The position numbers were made by a program, and so were the translations under genes. DNA of 25,269 nucleotides, taken from GCA-2746795 sp964643965 (GTDB taxonomy: Bacteria; Chloroflexota; Anaerolineae; Promineifilales; Promineifilaceae). The notes under the pieces were generated by a model. That model was not told where the DNA came from. It saw only the letters and a list, made by a program, of their open reading frames with translations, and searched no databases. Shown one piece after another: positions 8,587 through 14,914 of the stretch; within the stretch, counting starts at the first letter, position 1; each line of letters begins with the position of its first letter. Location: contig CAZXVH010000081.1 in assembly GCA_964643965.1 (NCBI GenBank), positions 1 to 25,269 of the forward strand, written 5' to 3'.

Positions 8587-8640
8587 CAATCGTAAATCGT
8601 TAATCGCTATTCGTCAATGTGGGCGGGCAAGGATGCCCAC
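8587..8640. repeat. AATCGT micro-repeat followed by third REP-like hairpin
   Basis: 8587-8618 consists of degenerate AATCGT/TAATCG/TTCGTCAAT units. 8619-8640 is an inverted repeat GTGGGC/GCCCAC with loop GGGCAAGGAT, followed by GCTCC as in the two tandem hairpins at 8469-8534. The spacer 8446-8652 therefore appears almost wholly composed of repeat DNA, and I see no gene in it. Confidence 0.55.
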
Positions 8641-8652
8641 GCTCCTGGTGAA

Positions 8653-9693
8653 TTATGGGGCCAGGCCGCTGACGATTGTGTCTACGTTGGCCCGAAACAT
8701 GCCGATGTAACTATCTGCGCCGCTGCCGGCCGGGCCAATGGCGCCGGTGTAGAGAGGCAAAACTTTCACTTCGTCGCAGCCGCTTAGTTCAGACGCCACT
8801 GTTTGCGCCAGCGTATCGCTGACCGTCGTTTCCGTGAAGAGGGTGCAGAGGTGATGGCTGTGCATCGTTTCCAGCAAGCCGGTCAGATCGCTGGCGGAAG
8901 GTTCAGCCAGGGTGCTAGAACCGGGGATGACTGCGCCCAACAGGGTGAAGCCATAGCGGTCGGCAAAGTAGCGCAGCGAGTCATGATTGGTGATGAGAAA
9001 GCGCTTCTCGGCCGGAATTTGGGCCAGTTGGGTCTCTGTAGCGGCGGCCAATTCTGCCAATTCTGCCTGGTAAGCGGCGGCGTTGGCGGCGTAGGTTGGG
9101 GCGTTGGCCGGGTCTAAGGCGCTGAGAACATGCGCCACATTGTCACTCCACTGCACCACGTTATCAATGCTAAACCAGACGTGAGGATCGGCGTGACCGT
9201 GTTCGTCTGCACCCAAAGCCAGGGGGATGATATTGGCGGAAATGGAGATGAGGGGGACGCCGCCGCCAATTTCTTTTAGATTCTTCACCAGGGCGTCTTC
9301 CAAATCCCAGCCGTTGACAAAGATGACGTGAGCGTCGGCAACGGCCGTTAACTCCCGTGCGCCTGATTGATAACTGTGCGGGTCCTGGCCGGCGCTCATC
9401 AGCGTAGTCAGGTCAATGGCCTCTCCGCCCACCTGCGCCACCACATCGCCGATGATGCTGGTGGTCGCCACCACTTGCAGCGGCTTGCCGGCCAGTGGCG
9501 CTGCTTCCAGGTCAGGCAGCGGCAGCAGTTCAGCCGGCGCTTCATGCGCCTGTTCGGTGACGGATGGGGCTGGATTAGAGACGGCCGTTCCCCCCGGTGT
9601 AGCGGCGTCGGCGCATCCTGCCATAAACAGCGCCATACAGACCAGGACTGCCCATACCAGCCGCCGGCCGCCTTGTTTTTGATGAATGTTCAT
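8653..9693 (-). CDS. Metal ABC transporter substrate-binding lipoprotein (TroA/ZnuA family)
   Basis: A 346-residue exported lipoprotein. The signal peptide (about 1-26) ends in the lipobox LFMAGC with C27 as lipid anchor, followed by a Thr/Pro/Ala-rich tether. The cluster-A-I metal-binding fold starts around residue 70 (LQVVATTSIIGDVV). Likely metal ligands are H106 (DPHSY), H171 (DPHVWF), H237 (TNHDSL) and D327 (ADSYIGM), the arrangement typical of Zn/Mn-binding members. A short His loop (DEHGHAD, 163-169) just before the second ligand suggests zinc. No permease or ATPase genes for such a transporter are adjacent, so it must use distant partners. The start has GAAGG upstream. A candidate operator-promoter lies directly in front of the gene. 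Confidence 0.9.
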   Translation of the reverse strand: MNIHQKQGGRRLVWAVLVCMALFMAGCADAATPGGTAVSNPAPSVTEQAHEAPAELLPLPDLEAAPLAGKPLQVVATTSIIGDVVAQVGGEAIDLTTLMSAGQDPHSYQSGARELTAVADAHVIFVNGWDLEDALVKNLKEIGGGVPLISISANIIPLALGADEHGHADPHVWFSIDNVVQWSDNVAHVLSALDPANAPTYAANAAAYQAELAELAAATETQLAQIPAEKRFLITNHDSLRYFADRYGFTLLGAVIPGSSTLAEPSASDLTGLLETMHSHHLCTLFTETTVSDTLAQTVASELSGCDEVKVLPLYTGAIGPAGSGADSYIGMFRANVDTIVSGLAP

Positions 9694-9716
9694 TTTTATG
9701 CCTTCTTCTTATTGAT

Positions 9717-9748
9717 ATAACGCATCGTTATTACCAAAATCAATTCTA
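9717..9748 (-). promoter_or_regulatory. Candidate promoter -10 and operator for the metal-binding lipoprotein gene
   Basis: Reading the minus strand, TAGAAT (9748-9743) could be a -10 element. Eleven bases downstream is a perfect inverted repeat ATAACG-ATG-CGTTAT (9731-9717), placed where the transcript would start and 23 bases before the ATG. An operator overlapping the start site would fit repression by a metal-sensing regulator of the Fur/Zur or MntR type. It does not match a textbook box exactly, and no -35 element is convincing. Confidence 0.4.
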
Positions 9749-9835
9749 GCCGAGGCCGGCTGCCCGGCAAAGGATTAAGAAAGAGCAGCCAGCTTCCTTT
9801 TAATGGCTAAATCGTTTACTATGAAGGGGGTGAAC

Positions 9836-9918
9836 CAGATTAGATTTAGAAGTGCGTGGAGAAATCGAGCGCATCCCTAACGTTAGCCCGCAGCGAATGC
9901 GTTTAAAAAGCTAATCTG
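9836..9918. other. Potential structured RNA or DNA element with nested stems
   Basis: The arms CAGATTAG (9836-9843) and CTAATCTG (9911-9918) are perfectly complementary. Inside them CGCAT (9871-9875) pairs with ATGCG (9897-9901), and the interior includes the palindrome TAACGTTA. I do not recognise the family. The stems could act in either orientation, and the long loop makes this tentative. Confidence 0.3.
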
Positions 9919-10003
9919 TTCCCTGTCTCATTCCAAACTCATGTTTATCTAACCTACTTCATAGACAACAGCGGTATTATAAAGGTTTATAGAGATTATA
10001 GAC

Positions 10004-10029
10004 TGGTTCAATTTTTAAAGATTGAATCA
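10004..10029. repeat. Dispersed palindromic repeat, copy 1
   Basis: TGGTTCAAT pairs with ATTGAATCA (one G-T pair) around an 8-base A/T loop. The same element, with a perfect stem, occurs at 17923-17951, about 8 kb away. It lies in the leader region of the M50 gene. Confidence 0.7.
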
Positions 10030-10037
10030 ATCTCGCC

Positions 10038-10129
10038 ATACTCGCAACGGGCATAATCTGACATTTTTACCAGAGGTGGCGCGGTCAGAAAGCAGCCCTT
10101 CGGGACTGAGATGCGGCCACAGCGAGTAT
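10038..10129 (+). promoter_or_regulatory. Candidate cis-regulatory RNA in the M50 protease leader
   Basis: The last 110 bases before the M50 start can fold as a closed multi-branch structure. P1 is ATACTCGC (10038-10045) with GCGAGTAT (10122-10129). P2 is TCTGAC (10057-10062) with GTCAGA (10084-10089). P3 is a stem of six positions with one mismatch, capped by TTCG (10093-10108). In addition GTGGC in the P2 loop (10076-10080) complements GCCAC (10116-10120) between P3 and P1, a possible pseudoknot. The ribosome site GAGGA follows 12 bases after P1. I do not recognise a known riboswitch class: CTGAGAT is TPP-like but the rest of that aptamer is absent. Covariation has not been tested. Confidence 0.4.
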
Positions 10130-10149
10130 AAACAAAATTCGAGGAAAAC

Positions 10150-11292
10150 ATGGGCCGATCATTCAAACTATTCTCCGTTCGCGACATCGATATTCGTCTG
10201 CATTTCACCTTTCCGCTCATTTTAATTTGGGCGGCGTTTCAATTTGGCTCGGCCGGCGGCAGCCTGAGCAGCGCCTTGTTTGGCGTCATCGTTATTTCGC
10301 TGCTGTTTGTGCTGGTGACGCTGCATGAATTGGGCCACAGTTTTGCCGCTTTGCATTACCATGTGCCGGTGAAGCAGATTGTGCTGTCGCCTATTGGCGG
10401 CGTGGCGCAGTTACAGGAAATTCCGGACAAGCCGCTGCAAGAGTTTGTCATTACAGTAGCCGGCCCGGCCGTGAACCTGGCGATAGCCTTCCTCATGGCG
10501 CTGTTTATTCCTTTGCTGGGACTGAGCACAGCGGATTTTATTACGGCGCTTTCTGGCACGGCCGGCTTGACGATAACGGCCGTTTTCGCCTTCACATTTG
10601 TTTATAATATCTTCCTGGCCGTCTTCAACTTAATCCCCGCGTTTCCTTTAGATGGCGGCCGCATTTTCCGCTCTCTGCTGGCCATGAAATTGGACTACAC
10701 CCGGGCCACTGATATTGCGGTGGCTGTGGGCCGCGTGATAGCCGTCCTCATGGGCATTTACGGCTTGATGAACGGGAGCATCTTCATGATCCTGATCGCC
10801 TTCTTCATCTACAATGCCGCCGGGCAAGAAGCGCGGCTGGTGCGGCAGCGTACGCAGGTGCGCGGCTTTACAGTGCATGACGCCTACTCGCTCTCGGCTT
10901 ACACGCTGACATCCTACCATCGCCTGGATCAGGCGATGCAGCTTATGATGATCAGCGGCCAGAGCAGTTTCCCGGTGGTGGACAATGAACGATTAGAGGG
11001 TTTTATCACCCGTCAGGATTTATCTGCGGCCACCCGCACTCGCGGCGGCCACACCTGGGCTAACATGATCATGCGCCGCGACATTGCCCCGTTAACACCT
11101 ACTACGCCGCTGTCAGACGCGCTCAAACGATTGGATTCAGAAAGATTGGAAGCGCTGCCGGTGGTGGCAGAGGGGGAAAACGGCCGTTACCTGGGGCTGC
11201 TCACCCGCCATCATATTCAGCAAGTTGTGCAGTGGCAGGCAGGGAATAAAGAGGCCAAACCGGTGAATGGGGAAGTCGTGCGTAGTGCGTAG
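10150..11292 (+). CDS. Site-2 protease family (M50) metalloprotease with CBS pair
   Basis: A 380-residue membrane protein and the only complete plus-strand gene. Five to six hydrophobic helices span about 20-235. The zinc motif is H59-E60-L-G-H63 and the third ligand region FPLDGGRIF has D168, so the intramembrane protease centre is intact. The C-terminal part (about 245-370) contains two CBS-like repeats (VHDAYSLSAYTL..., MIMRRDIAPLTPTTPL...), which in this subfamily bind adenine nucleotides and tune activity. Members cut transmembrane substrates such as anti-sigma factors; the substrate here is unknown. GAGGA precedes the ATG by a few bases. The last codons and stop are built from a hairpin repeat that also makes a convergent terminator. 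Two AACGGCCGTT palindromes lie inside the gene. Confidence 0.93.
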   Translation: MGRSFKLFSVRDIDIRLHFTFPLILIWAAFQFGSAGGSLSSALFGVIVISLLFVLVTLHELGHSFAALHYHVPVKQIVLSPIGGVAQLQEIPDKPLQEFVITVAGPAVNLAIAFLMALFIPLLGLSTADFITALSGTAGLTITAVFAFTFVYNIFLAVFNLIPAFPLDGGRIFRSLLAMKLDYTRATDIAVAVGRVIAVLMGIYGLMNGSIFMILIAFFIYNAAGQEARLVRQRTQVRGFTVHDAYSLSAYTLTSYHRLDQAMQLMMISGQSSFPVVDNERLEGFITRQDLSAATRTRGGHTWANMIMRRDIAPLTPTTPLSDALKRLDSERLEALPVVAEGENGRYLGLLTRHHIQQVVQWQAGNKEAKPVNGEVVRSA

Positions 11293-11326
11293 ATTTTACG
11301 GACTACGACTATGCACGACGGTTTTA
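11275..11326 (+). terminator. Hairpin overlapping the 3' end of the M50 gene
   Basis: GTCGTGC-G-TAGT-G-CGTAG (11275-11292) pairs with CTACG-ACTA-T-GCACGAC (11303-11319), with one mismatch and one bulge. GGTTTTATT follows. The left arm contains the stop codon and the last five codons of the M50 gene. It could terminate the plus-strand transcript just before the convergent ABC gene ends. The T run is short, so efficiency is uncertain. Confidence 0.5.
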
Positions 11327-13426
11327 TTCATGTCGCAATGCTTGCACCGGATCGAGCCGGGCGGCGCGGGCCGCGGGATACAAGCCCGCCAACAAGCCAA
11401 TGAGCGCCGCAAAAACAAGGGCCCCAATGGCTAACCAGGGCGGTACCACGGAAAGCTGGCCCACGCCCGTCACCCCTTCGTTGATGAGATAACGGTGGGC
11501 AATCCAGTCCACGAGTTGCCCCAACAATGTGCCCAAAATTAAACCAAACACCCCGCCGATGAGGCCGATCATGGCAGCTTCCACAGTAAACAGCGCCCGG
11601 ATTTCGCCGGGCGAAGCGCCTAACGCTTTGAGGACGCCAATCTCGCGGGTGCGCTCATAGATCGCCATCATCATGGTGTTAGCCACGCCCAGGGCGGCCA
11701 CCAGCAGCGCCAGGGCGCCCACGGAGCCAAGCAGCGCTTGCAGCAAAGCCAATACCTGGTTGGCGGTATCGAGGATGGCTTCCAGCGATTGGGCTTCAAG
11801 ATTGAGTTCCTGGATGGCTTCGGAAACGGCCGTGACTGCCCCCAAATTTTCCGTCCGCACCACCACCATGTCATACCCTTCTTGCGCCACAATATCCGGC
11901 TCGCCGAACCACCACGCTTTGATAGCGGCCGTTTCCGCCAGCCCCAGGTCGATAGTGCGACTGCCAAAGCTGTCACGTACACCGACAATAGTCGTGGGGA
12001 AGGGCTGCTCTTCGCCGCGCGGCAAAGTGATAACCAGGGCCGCTTCCTGGCCAACTAAATCGTTATAATCTTGCCCCTCTGCCAGCAAACGATCCGCCAG
12101 GCCCGTCACCAGGACGATACCTTTTGTTTCCCCTCCACTGAAGATTTCGCCGGCCACCGCCTCGTTGCTGCCGCCAAAGCTGCCGCCAAAGCGGCGCTCA
12201 CCCATGTCGGAGGAAGCAAACACAGGCAGCGATTGTCCGCCCTGATTGAGCGTTATTTCTATACCCGGCGGCAGTCTCAATTCCGGGCTGACCGACAAAA
12301 CCTGTGGTATTTGCTTCAACTGAGCCACCACCTCGGGCGACAACACTTGCTTCGGTTCCCGTTCGGCAAAAGGATCAAAGCCTTCTGTCGGTTCCTCGTA
12401 AATAGCGCTGACAAAAATGTTCTCCAGGCCAACGGATTCAAAGTTACGCTGCACCTCTTTTTGCACCCCCACGCCAAACGAGACCATCGCTACCAATGTG
12501 ATAATGCCGATAAGGACGCCGCCGGCCGTGAGCATATTGCGTACCGGCCGTCGCCCCAAATTACGCAAAGCGGAGCGGATGATGTCCGAAAAAGAGAGTC
12601 GGCTGATGGGAAGCGGTGGAGAGTTTGGAGATTGGAGAACTTCTCCTGGTTTTGTCGAAGGATCAGGGATTAACGCCGCTCCCTCTGCTGCGTGTCCACT
12701 GCCCACTGTAAACTGTTCACTGTCCACTGTAAACTTTTCACTGTTCACTGTTATGTTTTCCACCGCGCCATCGCGCAAATGTACGATGCGGTCGGCATAA
12801 GCGGCCACCTCCGCATCATGGGTGACGACGATGAGGGTGATGGCTTGCTCTTTGTTGAGCTGCTTGAGCAAGGTCATCACTTCTTCCCCGGTCTTGGAAT
12901 CGAGGTTGCCGGTGGGTTCGTCGGCCAGGATGAGGGAGGGATTGTGGATGAGAGCGCGGGCAACGGCCGTTCGCTGTTGTTCGCCGCCGGAGAGTTCACT
13001 GGGGTAATGGTCGAGCCGGTGGCTCAACCCCACTTTTGCCAGCATGGCCTGGGCGCGGGCTTGCCGTTCTGCCTGGTTGACGCCGGCCAGGGTGAGAGGG
13101 ATAGCCACATTTTCAACGGCCGTTAAGCGCGGCAGCAAATTAAAACTTTGAAAAATAAAACCGACGCGATGGCGTCGATGAGCGGTGCGCTCTTTGCCAG
13201 TGGCGCTGTGCAAAGGCAGTCCCGCCAGCCACAGTTCGCCGTCAGAAGGGCGGTCAAGGCCGCCCAGCAAGTTGAGCAGCGTCGATTTGCCCGAACCAGA
13301 AGGGCCGACCAGAGCCACAAATTCACCAGGGGTAATGCTCAGGTCAATGCCGCGCAGCGCCCACACGTCAGCGTCACCGCGTTCAAAACGGCGTTGGAGG
13401 TTTTTGATTTCGATTGTGTTTTCCAT
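11324..13426 (-). CDS. ABC transporter, fused ATPase and FtsX/MacB-type permease
   Basis: A 700-residue protein from the ATG at 13426 (a TTG nine bases upstream is less likely). The N-terminal half is a LolD/MacB-type ATPase: Walker A GPSGSGKST at 41-49, Q-loop near Q93, signature LSGGE at 145-149, Walker B LILADE at 165-170 and H-loop TH at 202-203. The permease half starts around 280 with one helix (MLTAGGVLIGIITLVAMV), then a large extracytoplasmic MacB-like domain (about 320-550) and three C-terminal helices containing the FtsX signature YERTREIGVLKALGAS. MacB-family machines move lipoproteins, peptides or cell-wall signals by mechanotransmission. The linker at 222-276 is repeat-encoded. 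The upstream LolA-like gene on the same strand suggests a lipid or lipoprotein role, but this is inference. Confidence 0.93.
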   Translation of the reverse strand: MENTIEIKNLQRRFERGDADVWALRGIDLSITPGEFVALVGPSGSGKSTLLNLLGGLDRPSDGELWLAGLPLHSATGKERTAHRRHRVGFIFQSFNLLPRLTAVENVAIPLTLAGVNQAERQARAQAMLAKVGLSHRLDHYPSELSGGEQQRTAVARALIHNPSLILADEPTGNLDSKTGEEVMTLLKQLNKEQAITLIVVTHDAEVAAYADRIVHLRDGAVENITVNSEKFTVDSEQFTVGSGHAAEGAALIPDPSTKPGEVLQSPNSPPLPISRLSFSDIIRSALRNLGRRPVRNMLTAGGVLIGIITLVAMVSFGVGVQKEVQRNFESVGLENIFVSAIYEEPTEGFDPFAEREPKQVLSPEVVAQLKQIPQVLSVSPELRLPPGIEITLNQGGQSLPVFASSDMGERRFGGSFGGSNEAVAGEIFSGGETKGIVLVTGLADRLLAEGQDYNDLVGQEAALVITLPRGEEQPFPTTIVGVRDSFGSRTIDLGLAETAAIKAWWFGEPDIVAQEGYDMVVVRTENLGAVTAVSEAIQELNLEAQSLEAILDTANQVLALLQALLGSVGALALLVAALGVANTMMMAIYERTREIGVLKALGASPGEIRALFTVEAAMIGLIGGVFGLILGTLLGQLVDWIAHRYLINEGVTGVGQLSVVPPWLAIGALVFAALIGLLAGLYPAARAARLDPVQALRHE
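12615..12752. repeat. Degenerate tandem repeats encoding the ABC linker
   Basis: 12693-12752 is a run of TGTCCACTG/TGTAAAC/TTCACTG units, translated on the minus strand as ITVNSEKFTVDSEQFTVGS. 12615-12646 is a GGAGA/TTGGAGATT repeat ending in the palindrome GGAGAA-C-TTCTCC (12634-12646), followed by GTCGAAGGATCAG. Both parts look like intergenic micro-repeats and together encode the region joining ATPase and permease. Confidence 0.65.
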
Positions 13427-13439
13427 GGGGATCAATGGG

Positions 13440-13566
13440 GAACACAGAGATTCACAGAGAATAGACGGCGTTACACGGAGGTAGAAGAGAAAACCAGGTT
13501 TGTGGTCTGGTTCGTTCTCTAAAATCTCCGTGCAACTCTGTGCTATCTCTGTGTTCTCTGTGTAAC
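13440..13566. repeat. Large imperfect inverted repeat between the LolA-like and ABC genes
   Basis: The left arm (13440-13480: blocks ACACAGAGAT, CACAGAG, CACGGAG) matches the reverse complement of the right arm (13526-13566: CTCCGTG, CTCTGTG, ATCTCTGTGT), with a roughly 13-base insertion on the left. The hairpin continues inward: AGAGAA-AACCAG (13486-13497) pairs with CTGGTT-CG-TTCTCT (13507-13520) around a 9-base loop. The structure fills the whole 146-bp spacer. No T run follows, so it is more like a mobile palindromic element or a processing site than a terminator. Confidence 0.65.
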
Positions 13567-13572
13567 GGCTTT

Positions 13573-14715
13573 TTATTCGAGCGATTCGGCAATGGCTAAG
13601 GCTTCCGCGCTGGTCAGGCTGCCGCCGACCCAGAAAGTTGTGTCGCCCTCTGACCAGGTGAGCAGGGCTTGGGTATCGTCTTCGTTGGTGAACAAAGTCC
13701 CTTCAACGCCGCGCACGGTAACGGCAGATCCCGCGTCGCCCCGCTCTGAAACCGCATTAGCCGGGCCTTGCGCCACGGTGAAGGAGCCGCCATCTGTCCG
13801 GTTATATCGTTGCACCACAGCGCCGCGCATCCCGGTGGTTTCCACATAGCTGGCGTCGGCGGGCAGGCTGGCTGGCGTTAAGATGGACAGGTTCGCCACC
13901 TCTTCGACGGTTAGTTCTTCTGGTTTGAGATCGGCCAGCGTCACCACCTCTGCTCCTTGGGGAATGATAAAGGTAAACAGGCTGTCATCGAGGCCCTGGT
14001 TGATTTCCAACAGGGTGGCGGTGGCGCTGCCAGACCCCATCATGCCTTCGGCGTATTCAACAGAGAGCGGAGCGCCATCGGCCGGGCGCAGGTAAACGCG
14101 CAGGAAACCGCCAGCGGCGCGTACTTCAGCCGGCATTTGTTCGGGGACGGGGATGAGGCGCAGGCCGTGGGCGTTGGTCTGGCCAATTTGGGCGTCGGCG
14201 ATGCGCTCGGCGGTGAAGTAGGTCAGCAGTTTATCGAGGGCTTCTTCGGGCGTTTCGGGATGATCCATTTCTTCATGATCGAATCCTTCATGCTCAAATT
14301 CGGCAAAATCTTTGCCTTCCATCTGCGCAGCCATCATGGCGGCGGCTTCTGCGGCAGTACCGACGAGGACTTTATTTTCGGCTGGATCGTACATCCAGAA
14401 ATTATTGCCATCGGAAACGGCCGTTAAGCCCACCATATCTGCTTCACTGGCTGCCAGCACTTCCAGGCGGAAAGAAGGAGGCGTTTCCGGCTCTTCGCTG
14501 AACTTGCCCCATACTTCCATGGTGCCGCTGGCGCTCTTGTCCGGCGTCGTCATGGTGAAGGTCGCTACGGCATGGCCGTCGGTGGTAGTTTGCACGGTCT
14601 CAATGGCTTTCAGCATGAGGTCTTTAGCGCTGGGCTGGAGGGCAAAGGCCACCAGGGCCACACTGGCGATCAGGATCACAATTGCTAAACCAATGTAAAT
14701 TTTTCTATTTCGCAT
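13573..14715 (-). CDS. Membrane-anchored LolA-like / DUF4367-like protein
   Basis: A 380-residue protein with a positively charged start (MRNRK) and a single hydrophobic segment at about 6-26, so it is secreted or membrane-anchored. There is no lipobox cysteine. Residues about 28-250 resemble the LolA/RseB half-barrel (repeated strands such as HAVATFTMTTPD, GTMEVWGKF, NNFWMYDPAENKVLVG). The C-terminal part (about 270-380) resembles DUF4367 modules, ending SAEALAIAESLE. A His/Glu-rich insertion (EFEHEGFDHEEMDH, about 139-152) sits in the middle. AAGGAG precedes the ATG. It is upstream of the MacB/LolD-like ABC gene on the same strand, so the pair may handle lipids or lipoproteins, but a spacer with a large hairpin separates them. 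Function is inferred from fold resemblance only. Confidence 0.7.
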   Translation of the reverse strand: MRNRKIYIGLAIVILIASVALVAFALQPSAKDLMLKAIETVQTTTDGHAVATFTMTTPDKSASGTMEVWGKFSEEPETPPSFRLEVLAASEADMVGLTAVSDGNNFWMYDPAENKVLVGTAAEAAAMMAAQMEGKDFAEFEHEGFDHEEMDHPETPEEALDKLLTYFTAERIADAQIGQTNAHGLRLIPVPEQMPAEVRAAGGFLRVYLRPADGAPLSVEYAEGMMGSGSATATLLEINQGLDDSLFTFIIPQGAEVVTLADLKPEELTVEEVANLSILTPASLPADASYVETTGMRGAVVQRYNRTDGGSFTVAQGPANAVSERGDAGSAVTVRGVEGTLFTNEDDTQALLTWSEGDTTFWVGGSLTSAEALAIAESLE

Positions 14716-14756
14716 CTGATTTGACTCCTTGTAAATCGGATTGTTACTCCGATAGG

Positions 14757-14777
14757 GGTCGGATGAACGATCCGACC
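14757..14777. repeat. Small palindromic repeat in spacer
   Basis: GGTCGGAT (14757-14764), loop GAACG, ATCCGACC (14770-14777), in the spacer between the amidohydrolase end and the LolA-like start. A perfect 8-bp stem in non-coding DNA, not followed by a T run in either direction. REP-like in appearance; I see only one copy in this window. Confidence 0.55.
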
Positions 14778-14861
14778 TACGGCTTTCATTTATTGTAAGG
14801 CTTTCCGCAGCTAAACACCATGTTCATGGGGGGTGTGACCGGCTTTGCTAACCAATTTATT

Positions 14862-14898
14862 ATGCGTGAGAGGCGTTGGGCTTCTTCATTTCACGCAT
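14862..14898 (-). terminator. Weak hairpin downstream of the amidohydrolase gene
   Basis: ATGCGTGA (14862-14869) pairs with TCACGCAT (14891-14898) over a 21-base loop, 17 bases beyond the amidohydrolase stop codon. On the minus strand it is followed by AATAAATTGG rather than a clean T run, so termination is doubtful. Confidence 0.3.
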
Positions 14899-14914
14899 GA
14901 AACGAGATTTGGGG

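Larger units (their letters stand above)
9749..10149. other. Non-coding spacer rich in inverted repeats
   Basis: No credible gene is present; open frames here are short and overlap the M50 start. It holds a GGCTGC/GCAGCC hairpin (9758-9763 with 9785-9790), which competes with an AGCCA/TGGCT pairing (9787-9791 with 9804-9808). It also holds a larger fold at 9836-9918, an AT-rich promoter-like stretch around 9970-10000 (TATTAT, TATAGA), a dispersed hairpin (10004-10029) and a multi-stem leader (10038-10129). The spacer separates divergent genes, so it should carry both promoters. Confidence 0.6.

Noticed and set aside
10105..10115. CTGAGAT in the M50 leader, reminiscent of the TPP riboswitch
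   Set aside because: The second TPP aptamer half (ACCTGATC...CCAGCGNAGGGAA) is absent, so no TPP riboswitch is called.
9749..10149. Possible tRNA or known small RNA in the 456-bp spacer
   Set aside because: No cloverleaf, no TTCRANY arm or CCA-type end; only the unrecognised hairpins described.
12071..12673. Open frame of 200 codons opposite the ABC permease region
   Set aside because: Antisense to conserved MacB-type sequence; composition is unlike a real protein.
14889..14903. parS-like sequence TTTCACG-CA-TGAAAC
   Set aside because: Halves match parS, but two extra bases separate them compared with TGTTTCACGTGAAACA; ParB spacing is strict, so this is probably chance.
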